Source: Pedococcus_A sp963730585
Lineage (GTDB): Bacteria > Actinomycetota > Actinomycetes > Actinomycetales > Dermatophilaceae
Assembly (NCBI GenBank): GCA_963730585.1
Contig: CAVSSL010000006.1
Coordinates: 248,001 to 312,000 of the forward strand
DNA length: 64,000 bases
Reading direction: 5' to 3'
A program made the translations under genes and the position numbers. This document shows positions 8,583 to 18,191 of this stretch, in pieces (within the stretch, counting starts at the first letter, position 1; each line of letters starts with the position of its first letter). The notes beneath the pieces are model-generated. The model ran no database searches. It was not told where the DNA came from and worked only from the letters and a program-made list of their open reading frames with translations.

Positions 8583-9035
8583 TTACTTGCACTGCTCGAG
8601 GGTGGAGGCGGGGTCGATGCACGGGTCGAAGGTGAAGATCACCAGCGTCCCGAGCACGAGCACGACCAGGGCGCTGACCACGAGCAGCGTCTTGAGCACC
8701 AGACGGGTGCTGTCCTTCTCCGCGTAGTCGTTGATGATCGTCCGGACGCCGTTGAAGCCGTGCAGCTCGGCGAGCCACAGCATGAGCATGTCCCAGACCT
8801 GCCAGAAGGGGTTGGACCACTTCCCGGCGACGAAGGCGAAGTCGATCTGCGTGATGCCCTTGCCCGTCATGAGGTTGACGAACAGGTGCCCGAACACGAG
8901 GAAGAGCAGCAGGACGCCGGAGCCGCGCATGAAGATCCACGACCAGAGTTCGAAGTTGCCCCGGCCCTTGGATCGGCGGGCGTAGCGTGACCTCTTCGCG
9001 GAGACGGCGAGGGGCTCGCTCGTGGTTGCAGTCAT
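8583..9035 (-). CDS. sdhD: Succinate dehydrogenase hydrophobic membrane anchor subunit
   Basis: 150 aa from ATG at 9035. It has a basic N-terminal leader, then three hydrophobic segments (about residues 35-58, 75-95 and 112-135) with an intervening His (VFGHLFVNLM), a likely haem or quinone ligand position. With SdhC it anchors complex II and reduces menaquinone. It lies between sdhC and sdhA with short gaps, as in the usual sdhCDAB order. A start further upstream would run into sdhC and is not needed. Confidence 0.9.
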   Translation of the reverse strand: MTATTSEPLAVSAKRSRYARRSKGRGNFELWSWIFMRGSGVLLLFLVFGHLFVNLMTGKGITQIDFAFVAGKWSNPFWQVWDMLMLWLAELHGFNGVRTIINDYAEKDSTRLVLKTLLVVSALVVLVLGTLVIFTFDPCIDPASTLEQCK

Positions 9036-9049
9036 CAGCTGGGGCCCTT

Positions 9050-9427
9050 TCAGTGCGTGAAGACGTTGCTCAGGTGCCGGATCGCGAAGGGCGCGAACAG
9101 CACGACGAAGCCGACGACCACGGCCCAGAACATCTGGCGCTGGTAGCGGGGGCCCTTGGACCAGAAGTCGACGGCCACGATGCGAAGGCCGTTGAGCGCG
9201 TGGAAGATCACGGCTGCCACGAGGCCCGCCTCGCCGAGGCCGACGACCGGGTTCTTGTAGGTCTCCATGATGGTGTTGTAGGCGTCGGGCGAGACCCGCA
9301 CGAGGGCGGTGTCGAGCACGTGCGCGAAGAGGAAGAGGAAGATGAGCACACCGCTGATCCGGTGGGCCACCCACGACCACATGCCCTCGCGTCCGCGGTA
9401 GAGCGTCCCGGTAGCTGACTGGGCCAC
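9050..9427 (-). CDS. sdhC: Succinate dehydrogenase cytochrome b556 subunit
   Basis: 125 aa from GTG at 9427 with a purine-rich GAAAGGGA ribosome binding site 7-8 nt upstream. WSWVAHRISGVLIFLFLFAHV is the first membrane segment, with the conserved S-x-x-R-x-S-G style entrance; VIFHALNGLRIVAVDF is the second, with the His expected to bind haem; a third follows near residue 100. It is the first gene of the leftward sdhCDAB operon. Confidence 0.92.
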   Translation of the reverse strand: MAQSATGTLYRGREGMWSWVAHRISGVLIFLFLFAHVLDTALVRVSPDAYNTIMETYKNPVVGLGEAGLVAAVIFHALNGLRIVAVDFWSKGPRYQRQMFWAVVVGFVVLFAPFAIRHLSNVFTH

Positions 9428-9744
9428 TGCGCGTCCCTTTCAAGCCGAAGAATGGTGTCGGCGGCACACGCCCAGTCATGGACGACGGCGGCCGTAGTTC
9501 GTCGGCCAGATTATCTGTCCGCCGGGGCCCTCCGCTCGGCGGGTCCTGTGAGAAACCAGACAGATCGGGTTACCCGCCGGTATGCCGCGTGGCCGGCGCC
9601 GCGCGCCGGCGCCCGTGGTGCCAGGGTCGCGTCGCGCACTCCCGTCAGGGCGCGCGTGGAGCGAGGGTGCGCACCGCTGCGGCACGAACGACTCGGGGTG
9701 TCGTCCTTTGGGCAACCGGCGCCCCACCCCCTACCGTTCCCCGC
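9428..9744. promoter_or_regulatory. Divergent intergenic region between sdhC and the GDP-mannose gene
   Basis: 317 bp without a credible gene. It contains an AT-rich palindrome CAGATTATCTG (9506-9516, 5-bp arms), which on the minus strand presents GATAAT, a plausible -10 or operator for sdhC about 80 nt before its start. A related CAGACAGAT stretch follows about 50 bp away (near 9558). One GTATGCCG octamer lies at 9580, outside any gene. The right edge carries the -10-like element of the next gene. Confidence 0.45.
9732..9737 (+). promoter_or_regulatory. -10-like TACCGT for mannose-1-phosphate guanylyltransferase gene
   Basis: TACCGT ends 7 nt before the ATG at 9745 and no ribosome binding site is visible, compatible with a leaderless mRNA. 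Confidence 0.5.
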
Positions 9745-10827
9745 ATGTCATCCCTCGACCGCTTCTGGGCGGTGATCCCCGCCGGCGGTGCGGGGACCCG
9801 CCTCTGGCCCCTCTCCCGCGCCGCGTCGCCGAAGTTCCTGCACGACCTGACCGGGGCGGGCCGCTCCCTGCTGCAGGGCACCTGGGACCGGCTCGAACCG
9901 CTCGTGGGGGACCGCGTCGTCGTGGTCACCGGGACAGCTCACGCCGACGCCGTGCGCGAGCAGCTGCCCGCGCTGCCGGCCGACCAGCTCGTGACCGAAC
10001 CCTCGCCGCGTGACTCGATGGCGGCGATCGGCCTGGCCGCGGCCCTGCTCGAGCGCCGCGACCCCGACGCGCTCCTGGGCTCCTTCGCCGCCGACCACGT
10101 GATCACCGATCCCGACGCCTTCCGCAGCTGCGTTCAGCAGGCGGTGGCCGTCGCGGACCAGGGCTTCCTGGTGACCATCGGCATCGAGCCCACCCACCCG
10201 GCGACCGGGTTCGGCTACATCCGCATGGGGCACACGCTGGATGACGGCCCCGCCTGCCTCGTCGAGCAGTTCGTGGAGAAGCCCGACGCCCGGCGGGCGG
10301 CCGAGTACGTCGCGAGCGGTCGGTTCCGCTGGAACGCCGGCATGTTCGTCGTCCGGGCCACGGTGCTGCTCGACCTGCTGGCCACCTGGCACCCCGCCCT
10401 CGCAGCCGGGCTGCGCGAGATCGCGGCCGACCCGGCGCTGCTCGAGGAGCGGTGGCCCGACCTGGAGAAGATCGCCATCGACCACGCCGTGGCCGAGCCG
10501 GCCGCCGACCAGGGGCGGGTCGCCGTCGTGCCCGGCTCGTTCGGCTGGGACGACGTGGGTGACTTCCACTCACTCGCGACGCTGCTCCCGCGGGCGGCCG
10601 ACACCGGCGAGGTGCGCGTGCTCGGGGACGAAGCCCTGGTGCGGGCGCTCGACGCCACGGGCATCGTCGTTCCCGGGTCGGGCCGGCACGTGGCGGTGGT
10701 CGGGCTCGAGGACATCGTCGTCGTGGACACGCCCGACGCCGTGCTGGTGACCACGAGGCAGCGGGCCCAGGACGTCAAGGCGATCGTGGACGCGCTCAAG
10801 GCCGAGGGGCTCGACGCGCTCGTCTGA
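9745..10827 (+). CDS. manC: Mannose-1-phosphate guanylyltransferase
   Basis: 360 aa nucleotidyltransferase that makes GDP-mannose from mannose-1-phosphate and GTP for glycans and glycolipids. The N-terminus AVIPAGGAGTRLWPLSR is the sugar-nucleotide pyrophosphorylase signature, FVEKPDARRA is the second conserved block, and GSFGWDDVGD is diagnostic for the family. It has a single domain and lacks the C-terminal isomerase part of bifunctional enzymes. It ends 23 bp from the convergent exporter permease, with a hairpin between. Confidence 0.93.
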   Translation: MSSLDRFWAVIPAGGAGTRLWPLSRAASPKFLHDLTGAGRSLLQGTWDRLEPLVGDRVVVVTGTAHADAVREQLPALPADQLVTEPSPRDSMAAIGLAAALLERRDPDALLGSFAADHVITDPDAFRSCVQQAVAVADQGFLVTIGIEPTHPATGFGYIRMGHTLDDGPACLVEQFVEKPDARRAAEYVASGRFRWNAGMFVVRATVLLDLLATWHPALAAGLREIAADPALLEERWPDLEKIAIDHAVAEPAADQGRVAVVPGSFGWDDVGDFHSLATLLPRAADTGEVRVLGDEALVRALDATGIVVPGSGRHVAVVGLEDIVVVDTPDAVLVTTRQRAQDVKAIVDALKAEGLDALV

Positions 10828-10853
10828 GGGGCCCTCCCCGTGATGGGCCTCAG
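10824..10853. terminator. Hairpin between convergent genes
   Basis: CTGAGG plus CCC pairs with GGGCCTCAG, giving a 9-bp stem with a 2-nt bulge. It spans the stops of the manC-type gene (TGA at 10825-10827) and of the exporter permease. This is a modest terminator candidate. Confidence 0.45.
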
Positions 10854-12445
10854 GCCACGTCGCGTCGGCGGAAGAGCTCCGCGCCCGACGCCACGAGGGC
10901 CAGGCCCAGCGCCAACAGGGCCAGCACCGGAGTCGCGGTGACCGCCTCGGCGGGCGCTCGCGGGCTGTGCGCGAACGGTGAGAGGCGCATGACGGCCTCC
11001 GGCAGCGAGAAGAGCTCGCCGAGCTCGCCGAGCAGGAGGAACACCACCAGGGCCGCCCAGGCCAGGGTCCCGAGACGTCGCGCGGTGCCGAAGAGTGCGG
11101 CAGCCAGGCCCCCGACCACCCACGCGGCGGGTGCCTGGACGAGCCCAGCGGCGACGAGCGACCCCACGGTCCCGGGGACGTCGCCCGTCTGCACGCCCAG
11201 CGCGAGTCCTGCTGCCGCACCCATGAGAACCAGGAGCAGAGCCGAGCCGACCAGGGCGATCAGCACGTGGCTGGCGTACCAGGTGCGGCGCGCGGTCGCG
11301 GTCGCCAGCACCACCTCGGCGTGGCCGGACGTCTCCTCGGACGAGAGCCGCAGGACGGCGGCGATGGCATAACAGGAGACGGCCAACGCGGCGAAGGAGA
11401 ACTCGACGCTGAGGAAGATGTCGACCATGGATCCCGTGCCGCCCAGCTTCTCGAGGAGCTCGCGGGTCTCGGGCGTGACCATGTCCTCCACGTTGCGGAC
11501 GATCGAGCCGAGGACCAGGCCGAGGAAGACCACCGCCGCGGCCCACCCCGCCAGCATGGAGCGCTGCAGCCGCCACGCGAGACCCCACGGCGTCGACAGC
11601 AGGTCGGTGGAGCGTGCCCGCCCGGGGCGCGTCGGGATGATGCCCTCGCCCAGGTCGCGGCGGTCCTGGAACGCGAAGGCCGCGGCCAGCACGACGGGGG
11701 AGAGCAGCAGCGGGATGAGCAGCACCCACCATCGGTCGCCGGCATAGGGCCGGACCTCCACCGGCCACCCGATCGGCGACAGCCAGCTCAGCGCCCGGCC
11801 CCAACCCTCTCCCGAGACGTCACCCACGCCGCGCATCGCGTAGGACACACCGATGACGGCCGAGACCGCGCCCGCACACGCCCGCGAGCTCTGGGTGAGC
11901 TGGGCGACCAGGGCCGTGACGGCGGTGAAGAAGATCCCCACGACGGCCCAGGTCGCCCCGAACGCCAGGGAGCTGGCCAGCGGCAGACCCACCGCGGTGT
12001 TGCCGATCGCGGCCAGGACGGCGGTCGCGAGCACCGCCACGACCGACACCGTGACGCCCGCGGTCAGCGTCGCGCGCTTCCCCAGGAGCCCGGCGGTGAC
12101 GAGCTCGAGGCGGCCCGTCTCCTCGTCGGTGCGGGTGTGCCGGCGCACCAGGGTCATGGCCAGGAAGGCGACGAAGACCGCGCCCATCGTGCCCATCTTC
12201 CAGGTGGCGAGTCCACCGAGGCTGGACGGGTCGTGGATGGGTCCGTACATGAACCGTGCCGCGGGAGACGCGTCGGCGGCGAGGGCGGCGGTGCGCCGGC
12301 CCGCGACGTCGGGGTACAGGTCGATGGTCGCCGCCACGGAGCTCGCCACCACGAGCGGGAGGAGCACGGCCCACAGCGGGATGAGGAGCCGGTCGCGGCG
12401 CAGGGCGAGGCGCACCATGGTGCCCAGCCCGGCATACGACCTCAT
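10850..12445 (-). CDS. ABC-2 type exporter permease
   Basis: 531 aa from ATG at 12445. It is a long polytopic protein with about twelve hydrophobic segments, beginning RLLIPLWAVLLPLVVASSVA and ending in LLALGLALVASGAELF, typical of the large actinobacterial ABC-2 permeases annotated as exporters of polyketide or other hydrophobic compounds. The ATG overlaps the TGA of the ATPase gene (ATGA), so translation is coupled. The cargo is unknown. Confidence 0.85.
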   Translation of the reverse strand: MRSYAGLGTMVRLALRRDRLLIPLWAVLLPLVVASSVAATIDLYPDVAGRRTAALAADASPAARFMYGPIHDPSSLGGLATWKMGTMGAVFVAFLAMTLVRRHTRTDEETGRLELVTAGLLGKRATLTAGVTVSVVAVLATAVLAAIGNTAVGLPLASSLAFGATWAVVGIFFTAVTALVAQLTQSSRACAGAVSAVIGVSYAMRGVGDVSGEGWGRALSWLSPIGWPVEVRPYAGDRWWVLLIPLLLSPVVLAAAFAFQDRRDLGEGIIPTRPGRARSTDLLSTPWGLAWRLQRSMLAGWAAAVVFLGLVLGSIVRNVEDMVTPETRELLEKLGGTGSMVDIFLSVEFSFAALAVSCYAIAAVLRLSSEETSGHAEVVLATATARRTWYASHVLIALVGSALLLVLMGAAAGLALGVQTGDVPGTVGSLVAAGLVQAPAAWVVGGLAAALFGTARRLGTLAWAALVVFLLLGELGELFSLPEAVMRLSPFAHSPRAPAEAVTATPVLALLALGLALVASGAELFRRRDVA

Positions 12446-13392
12446 GGCTGGGCCTGGGCCAGGGGAGCCTGCTCCTGCTCGCCCTCGTGCTCGCCCTCCT
12501 GGTCGCCGCGGTAGAGGCGCAGGAAGAGGTCCTCGAGAGACGGCGGCCGGCTCACCAGGGACTGGAGGTCGTGCCGACCGAGGACGGCGAGGGTCTCGAC
12601 CAGCCCCGTCTGGTCGACCGAGCAGCGCACCCGGGTGCCTTCGACCAGCAGGTCCTCGACACCCGGCACGGCGGCGAGGGCCTCGGTGACCCCGACCGGG
12701 GAGGCGACCTGCGCGTCGAGCACGGTGCGCGAGAGGTGGCGCACCTCCGAGAGGGAGCCGCTCTGGACCGCTCTCCCGGCCCGGATGATGGTGACGTGGT
12801 CGCTGAGGTTCTCGACCTCCGAGAGGATGTGGCTGGAGAGCAGCACCGTCCGCCCCGCAGCGCGGAGCTCGCGGAGGGTGTCGCGGAAGACCTGGTCCAT
12901 GAGGGGGTCGAGGCCGGCCGTCGGCTCGTCGAGCAGCAGCAGCGGTGCGTCGCTGGAGAGAGCCGCGACCAGGGCCACCTTCTGCCGGTTGCCCTTGCTG
13001 TAGGCGCGGCACTTCATCGTCGGGTCGAGGTCGAGCCGTTCGAGCAGGTCAGCCCGCCGACGCTCGACGAGGCCGCCGCGCAGCCGGCTGATCAGGTCGA
13101 TGACCTCGCCCCCGGTGAGGTTCGGCCACAGCGCCACGTCGCCGGGGACGTAGGCGATGCGGCGGTGCAGCCGGGTCGCGTCGGCCCAGGGGTCGGCGCC
13201 CAGCACGCGCACCGTCCCGCCGTCGGCCCGCAACAGCCCGAGCAGCACCCGGATGGTGGTGGACTTGCCGGCGCCGTTCGGCCCCAGGAAGCCGTGGACC
13301 TCGCCCTCCTCGACGGTCAGGTCGAGCCCGTCGAGGGCGACGGTGGAGCCGAAGGTCTTGCGCAGGGCGCGAGTCTCGATGGCGGTACCCAT
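12442..13392 (-). CDS. ABC exporter ATP-binding protein
   Basis: 316 aa from ATG at 13392 (GTG at 13407 is an alternative). It contains Walker A GPNGAGKSTT, the Q-loop region, an ABC signature written as AYSKGNRQKVAL instead of LSGGQ (common in ABC-2 exporters), Walker B LLLLDEPTAGLD and the H-loop SSHIL. The C-terminal domain carries a Glu/Gln-rich tail. It pairs with the permease downstream. Transcription starts in the AT-rich region shared with the divergent MarR-type gene, which suggests control by that regulator. Confidence 0.93.
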   Translation of the reverse strand: MGTAIETRALRKTFGSTVALDGLDLTVEEGEVHGFLGPNGAGKSTTIRVLLGLLRADGGTVRVLGADPWADATRLHRRIAYVPGDVALWPNLTGGEVIDLISRLRGGLVERRRADLLERLDLDPTMKCRAYSKGNRQKVALVAALSSDAPLLLLDEPTAGLDPLMDQVFRDTLRELRAAGRTVLLSSHILSEVENLSDHVTIIRAGRAVQSGSLSEVRHLSRTVLDAQVASPVGVTEALAAVPGVEDLLVEGTRVRCSVDQTGLVETLAVLGRHDLQSLVSRPPSLEDLFLRLYRGDQEGEHEGEQEQAPLAQAQP

Positions 13393-13445
13393 GGATCCAC
13401 GGTACACAGTGTTCAGAAATTACTGAATGACAATAAAGTGAAATC
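13393..13445. promoter_or_regulatory. Divergent promoter with palindromic operator candidate
   Basis: An unusually AT-rich 53 bp between the exporter ATPase (-) and the MarR-type gene (+). It contains the inverted repeat TTCAG-N6-CTGAA at 13412-13427. An operator of this kind in a shared divergent promoter fits MarR-type autoregulation and control of the exporter. No clear -35/-10 pair was assigned. Confidence 0.5.
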
Positions 13446-13995
13446 ATGCCGACCCCCGTCCCCGAGACACCGCACACTTCGTCGAGCGCTTCGGCTCCGC
13501 CCTCACCGCGGCGGGCCTGCAGCGACTGCCCTCTCGCGAGTCTTCGCCGCCCTGCTGGGCGACGCGGACGGCCGGATGACGGCCGCCGAGCTCGGCGAGG
13601 CGCTGGCCGTCGCGCCGGCGGCGGTCTCCGGAGCCGTGCGCTACCTCCAGCAGATGCGACTGATCCACCGGGAGCGAGAGCGCGGGCAGCGGCGTGACGT
13701 CTTCGTCGTCGCCGACGACGCCTGGCACGAGGTGATGATCAAGCCTCGGCGGTGTACGCCCCGCTCGCGCCGCTCTGGTCGACGGGGTCGACGACGTCGG
13801 CGGCAGGCGGACCCGGCCGGGACCGGCTGGCGCTCTCAGCGGCGCTTCCTCGACTTCGTCAGCCGCGAGATCGCAGGAGGTCGCCGGCGTTGGGACAAGC
13901 GCCGGGCCGAGCTGCGGCTGGCGAGCGGCTGCCGGCAAGCCGCGGTGAGGTTGAGCCACGAGCCGGGAGCACGCGGCATACGCGGTCACCGCTAG
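13446..13995 (+). pseudogene. MarR/GbsR-type transcriptional regulator with several frameshifts
   Basis: No single frame encodes the protein, but consecutive frames together give a coherent MarR-like regulator: MPTPVPETP, then AHFVERFGSALTAAGLQRLPSR, then the winged helix-turn-helix VFAALLGDADGRMTAAELGEALAVAPAAVSGAVRYLQQ (quoted here in continuous reading) and HREREQ-like wing residues, then VYAPLAPL, then FLDFVSREIAG and WDKRRAEL. At least four shifts are needed, near nt 13470, 13538, 13745 and 13840. No nonsense substitutions were needed to follow it, so this is either a recent pseudogene or a badly sequenced stretch. It is divergent from the exporter it would control. Confidence 0.65.
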
Positions 13996-13998
13996 TCT
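13993..13998 (+). promoter_or_regulatory. -10-like TAGTCT for the mutase gene
   Basis: TAGTCT starts at the in-frame TAG that ends the preceding regulator remnant and lies 7 nt before the ATG at 14006. Confidence 0.5.
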
Positions 13999-14005
13999 TC
14001 GCCCC

Positions 14006-15598
<1,593 letters not shown>

Positions 15599-15635
15599 GT
15601 CGTTCTCCACCCACGGGAGGGCGGTCAGGCGCGGG

Positions 15636-15641
15636 TACAGT
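15636..15641 (+). promoter_or_regulatory. -10-like TACAGT for the amidohydrolase gene
   Basis: TACAGT ends 10 nt before the ATG at 15652. The spacing is slightly longer than at other genes here, implying a leader of only a few nt. Confidence 0.4.
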
Positions 15642-15651
15642 TCGCCCTGAG

Positions 15652-16872
15652 ATGACTGACAACTCCCTCCTGTCCGCTGTCGTCGGCAGCGTCGACGCCT
15701 TCGTGCCCGAGCTCGTCGAGCTGCGCCGCGACCTGCACGCCCACCCCGAGCTCTCCCGCGAGGAGACCCGCACGACGCTGGTGGTCAGCCAGCGGCTGAC
15801 CGCCGCCGGTGTGCGGGTGCGGCCGCTGGCCGGCACCGGGCTGATCGCGGACATCGGAGCCGAGCAGCCGGCATACCGCGTGGCCCTGCGAGCCGACCTC
15901 GACGCGCTCCCGGTGCGGGAACGCACCAAGCTCGACTGGGCGTCCACGAACTACGGCGTCTGTCACGCGTGCGGGCACGACGTGCACGTGGCGGCGGTGC
16001 TCGGCGCGGGTCTGGCGCTGCGCGAGCAGGAGGAGCTGCTGCGCGAACGCGGCGTCGCCGCGCGCCTGATCTTCCAACCCGCGGAGGAGATCATGCCCGG
16101 CGGTGCGATCGACGTGCTGGAGCAGGGCGGCATGGACGGCGTGGACGCCGCCTTCGCCGTGCACTGCGACCCCAGCCTCGAGGTCGGCCGGGTCGGCCTG
16201 CGCGAGGGCCCGATCACCGCTGCCTCGGACCGCGTCACCGTGCACCTCAGCGGCCGCGGCGGCCACACGTCGCGCCCGCACCTGACGGAGGACCTCACCT
16301 TCGCGCTCGCGAAGGTGATCACCGAGGTGCCGGCGGTGCTGTCGCGCCGGCTCGACCCCCGTTCCGGCCTGGCCCTCGTGTGGGGTGAGGTGCGGGCGGG
16401 CATGGCCAGCAACGTGATCCCCTCCTCGGGCATCGTCGCCGGCACGCTGCGCATGCTCGACGCCGAGGCGTGGAAGACCGTGGGGGCCCTGCTGGAGGAG
16501 GTGGTGCACGCCGTCGTCAGCCCGTATGCCGTGACCGCCCGCCTCGAGCACGTGCCCGGCGTGCCGCCGGTGGTCAACCACCCCGACGCCATCGACGTGC
16601 TGCGCCAGGCGTGCGTCGGGGGAGGGCTCGAGGCGGTCCCGACGCCGCAGTCGCTGGGTGGCGAGGACTTCGCGTGGTACCTCGCCTCCGTGCCGGGGGC
16701 GATGGCCCGGCTCGGCACCAGGACGCCCGGCGGGCCCACGTTCGACCTCCACCAGGGCGACCTCGTCGTCGACGAGGGTGCGGTGGCCGCGGGGGCGCGG
16801 CTCCTGGCCGGCGCCGTGGTCGCCGACGTCATCAAGGCGACGGCGTCCGGCGAGGCGACAGTCGCGGACTAG
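15652..16872 (+). CDS. M20 family amidohydrolase
   Basis: 406 aa. The order of motifs is that of the M20D amidohydrolases (IAA-amino acid or N-acyl-amino acid hydrolase type): LRRDLHAHPELSREE near residue 25, metal-binding CHACGHDVHVAAVL near residue 103, and the catalytic Glu in FQPAEEIMPGGA, followed by a dimerisation domain (GRGGHTSRPH) and the final metal ligand region GGEDFAWYL. It probably cleaves an N-acyl or peptide bond; the substrate is unknown. Two GTATGCCG octamers (15869, 16524) lie inside. Its 3' end runs into a tandem repeat array. Confidence 0.92.
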   Translation: MTDNSLLSAVVGSVDAFVPELVELRRDLHAHPELSREETRTTLVVSQRLTAAGVRVRPLAGTGLIADIGAEQPAYRVALRADLDALPVRERTKLDWASTNYGVCHACGHDVHVAAVLGAGLALREQEELLRERGVAARLIFQPAEEIMPGGAIDVLEQGGMDGVDAAFAVHCDPSLEVGRVGLREGPITAASDRVTVHLSGRGGHTSRPHLTEDLTFALAKVITEVPAVLSRRLDPRSGLALVWGEVRAGMASNVIPSSGIVAGTLRMLDAEAWKTVGALLEEVVHAVVSPYAVTARLEHVPGVPPVVNHPDAIDVLRQACVGGGLEAVPTPQSLGGEDFAWYLASVPGAMARLGTRTPGGPTFDLHQGDLVVDEGAVAAGARLLAGAVVADVIKATASGEATVAD

Positions 16873-16938
16873 CAGCAGTCGCGGACGGGCAACAGCCGCG
16901 GACTGGCAACAGTCGCGGATTCGTAACAGTTCGGGTGG
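16854..16938. repeat. Five 17-bp tandem repeats across the amidohydrolase stop codon
   Basis: Five back-to-back 17-bp units begin at 16854, 16871, 16888, 16905 and 16922, with consensus GGCAACAGTCGCGGACT. The first four are close copies; the fifth is degenerate. The first unit is coding and contains the TAG stop region; the rest lie upstream of the BMP nucleoside-transport gene. Confidence 0.85.
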
Positions 16939-17038
16939 GTTTCCCGAAGCCTCCGGAGTCTCACAGCGTGGACGGCTATTGTCCGAGTGCGGGAGTGCAG
17001 TGTGCGCCCCGTCCCATGACCTAGAACAGGAGAAAGCC

Positions 17039-18088
17039 TTGCGTCACACGATCAAGGTTGCGGCGGTGATGTCGGCCGCCGCGCTGGCCCTCGCCGCTTG
17101 TGGTGACTCTGGCGAGACCGACGGTGGCGGCGGCGCCACCTCGTCTGCGGCAGGTAAGAGCGACGTCAAGGTCGGCATGGCCTACGACGTGGGCGGCCGT
17201 GGCGACCAGTCGTTCAACGACGCCGCCGCCGCGGGCCTCGACAAGGCCAAGTCCGAGCTCGGCGTGGAGGCCAAGGAGGCCACCGCAGTCGACAAGGAGC
17301 CCGAGTCCGCCCGCGAGGAGCGCCTGCAGCAGCTCATCGACGCCGGCTACACCCACGTCGTCGCCGTGGGCTTCGCCTACGCGCCGGCGGTCACCAAGGT
17401 CGCCAAGGCCAACCCCGACGTGAAGTTCGCGCTCGTCGACTCGACGGACGCGAAGGGCGACAACATCAGCAACCTGACCTTCGCCGAGAACGAGGGCTCC
17501 TTCCTCGTCGGCGCGGCCGCCGCGATGAAGTCCAAGGCCAACCACATCGGCTTCGTCGGCGGTGTCAACACCGACCTCATCAAGAAGTTCGAGGCCGGCT
17601 ACATCACGGGCGCCAAGGCGGTCAACAAGGACATCAAGGTCGACGTCACCTACCTGACGCAGCCCCCGGACTTCTCCGGCTTCGCTGACCCGGCCAAGGG
17701 CAAGACCGCTGCCGAGGGCATGTACCAGGGCGGCGCCGACGTGGTCTACCACGCCGCAGGTGGCTCCGGTGGTGGCGTCTTCACCGCCGCCAAGGCTGCG
17801 AACGCCATGGCCATCGGTGTCGACTCCGACCAGGCCCTGACCGCTGCGGCCGACGTCAAGGACGTCATCATCACCTCGATGATCAAGAAGGTCGACGTCG
17901 CGGTCTACGACTTCATCAAGAGCGAGGTCGACGGCCAGTTCAAGGCGGGCGTGCAGGTCTTCGACCTCAAGTCCGGCGGTGTCGACTACTCCACCACCGG
18001 TGGCAAGATCGACGACATCAAGGCCAAGCTCGACGACTACAAGCAGCAGATCATGGACGGGAAGATCACGGTTCCCACCAAGCCCTGA
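17039..18088 (+). CDS. BMP family nucleoside-binding lipoprotein
   Basis: 349 aa from TTG at 17039, chosen because AGGAG lies 6 nt upstream and the start gives a clean lipoprotein signal with lipobox LALAAC and Cys21. The mature part begins with a Gly/Ser-rich linker and then VKVGMAYDVGGRGDQSFND, the entry block of the BMP (PnrA-like) periplasmic-binding family that binds purine or other nucleosides. It heads an operon with one ATPase and two permeases, then cytidine deaminase, which supports a nucleoside substrate. A hairpin after the gene may give it higher expression than the rest. Confidence 0.93.
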   Translation: MRHTIKVAAVMSAAALALAACGDSGETDGGGGATSSAAGKSDVKVGMAYDVGGRGDQSFNDAAAAGLDKAKSELGVEAKEATAVDKEPESAREERLQQLIDAGYTHVVAVGFAYAPAVTKVAKANPDVKFALVDSTDAKGDNISNLTFAENEGSFLVGAAAAMKSKANHIGFVGGVNTDLIKKFEAGYITGAKAVNKDIKVDVTYLTQPPDFSGFADPAKGKTAAEGMYQGGADVVYHAAGGSGGGVFTAAKAANAMAIGVDSDQALTAAADVKDVIITSMIKKVDVAVYDFIKSEVDGQFKAGVQVFDLKSGGVDYSTTGGKIDDIKAKLDDYKQQIMDGKITVPTKP

Positions 18089-18100
18089 CCTGAGGTGACA

Positions 18101-18144
18101 GACACGGCCCGGGCGGCGCGGTAGCGTGCCACCCGGGCCGTGTC
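18101..18144 (+). terminator. Hairpin between lipoprotein and ATPase genes
   Basis: A perfect 13-bp stem (GACACGGCCCGGG pairing with CCCGGGCCGTGTC), extended by three more pairs after a mismatch, lies within the operon. It is probably a partial terminator or mRNA-stabilising hairpin that raises lipoprotein over transporter levels, as common in importer operons. Confidence 0.65.
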
Positions 18145-18191
18145 GTGCCCCGTAGAACGACCGCCCGCACCGCAGCGGGCCGAAACCAGGA

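Noticed and set aside
9587..9613. Hairpin CCGGCGC-CGC-GCGCCGG as a terminator
   Set aside because: Short, located in a divergent region where no terminator is expected, and such GC palindromes are frequent by chance here.
13446..13697. Separate 83-residue small protein
   Set aside because: It is just the first frame of the broken MarR-type gene; the conserved helix-turn-helix continues in other frames.
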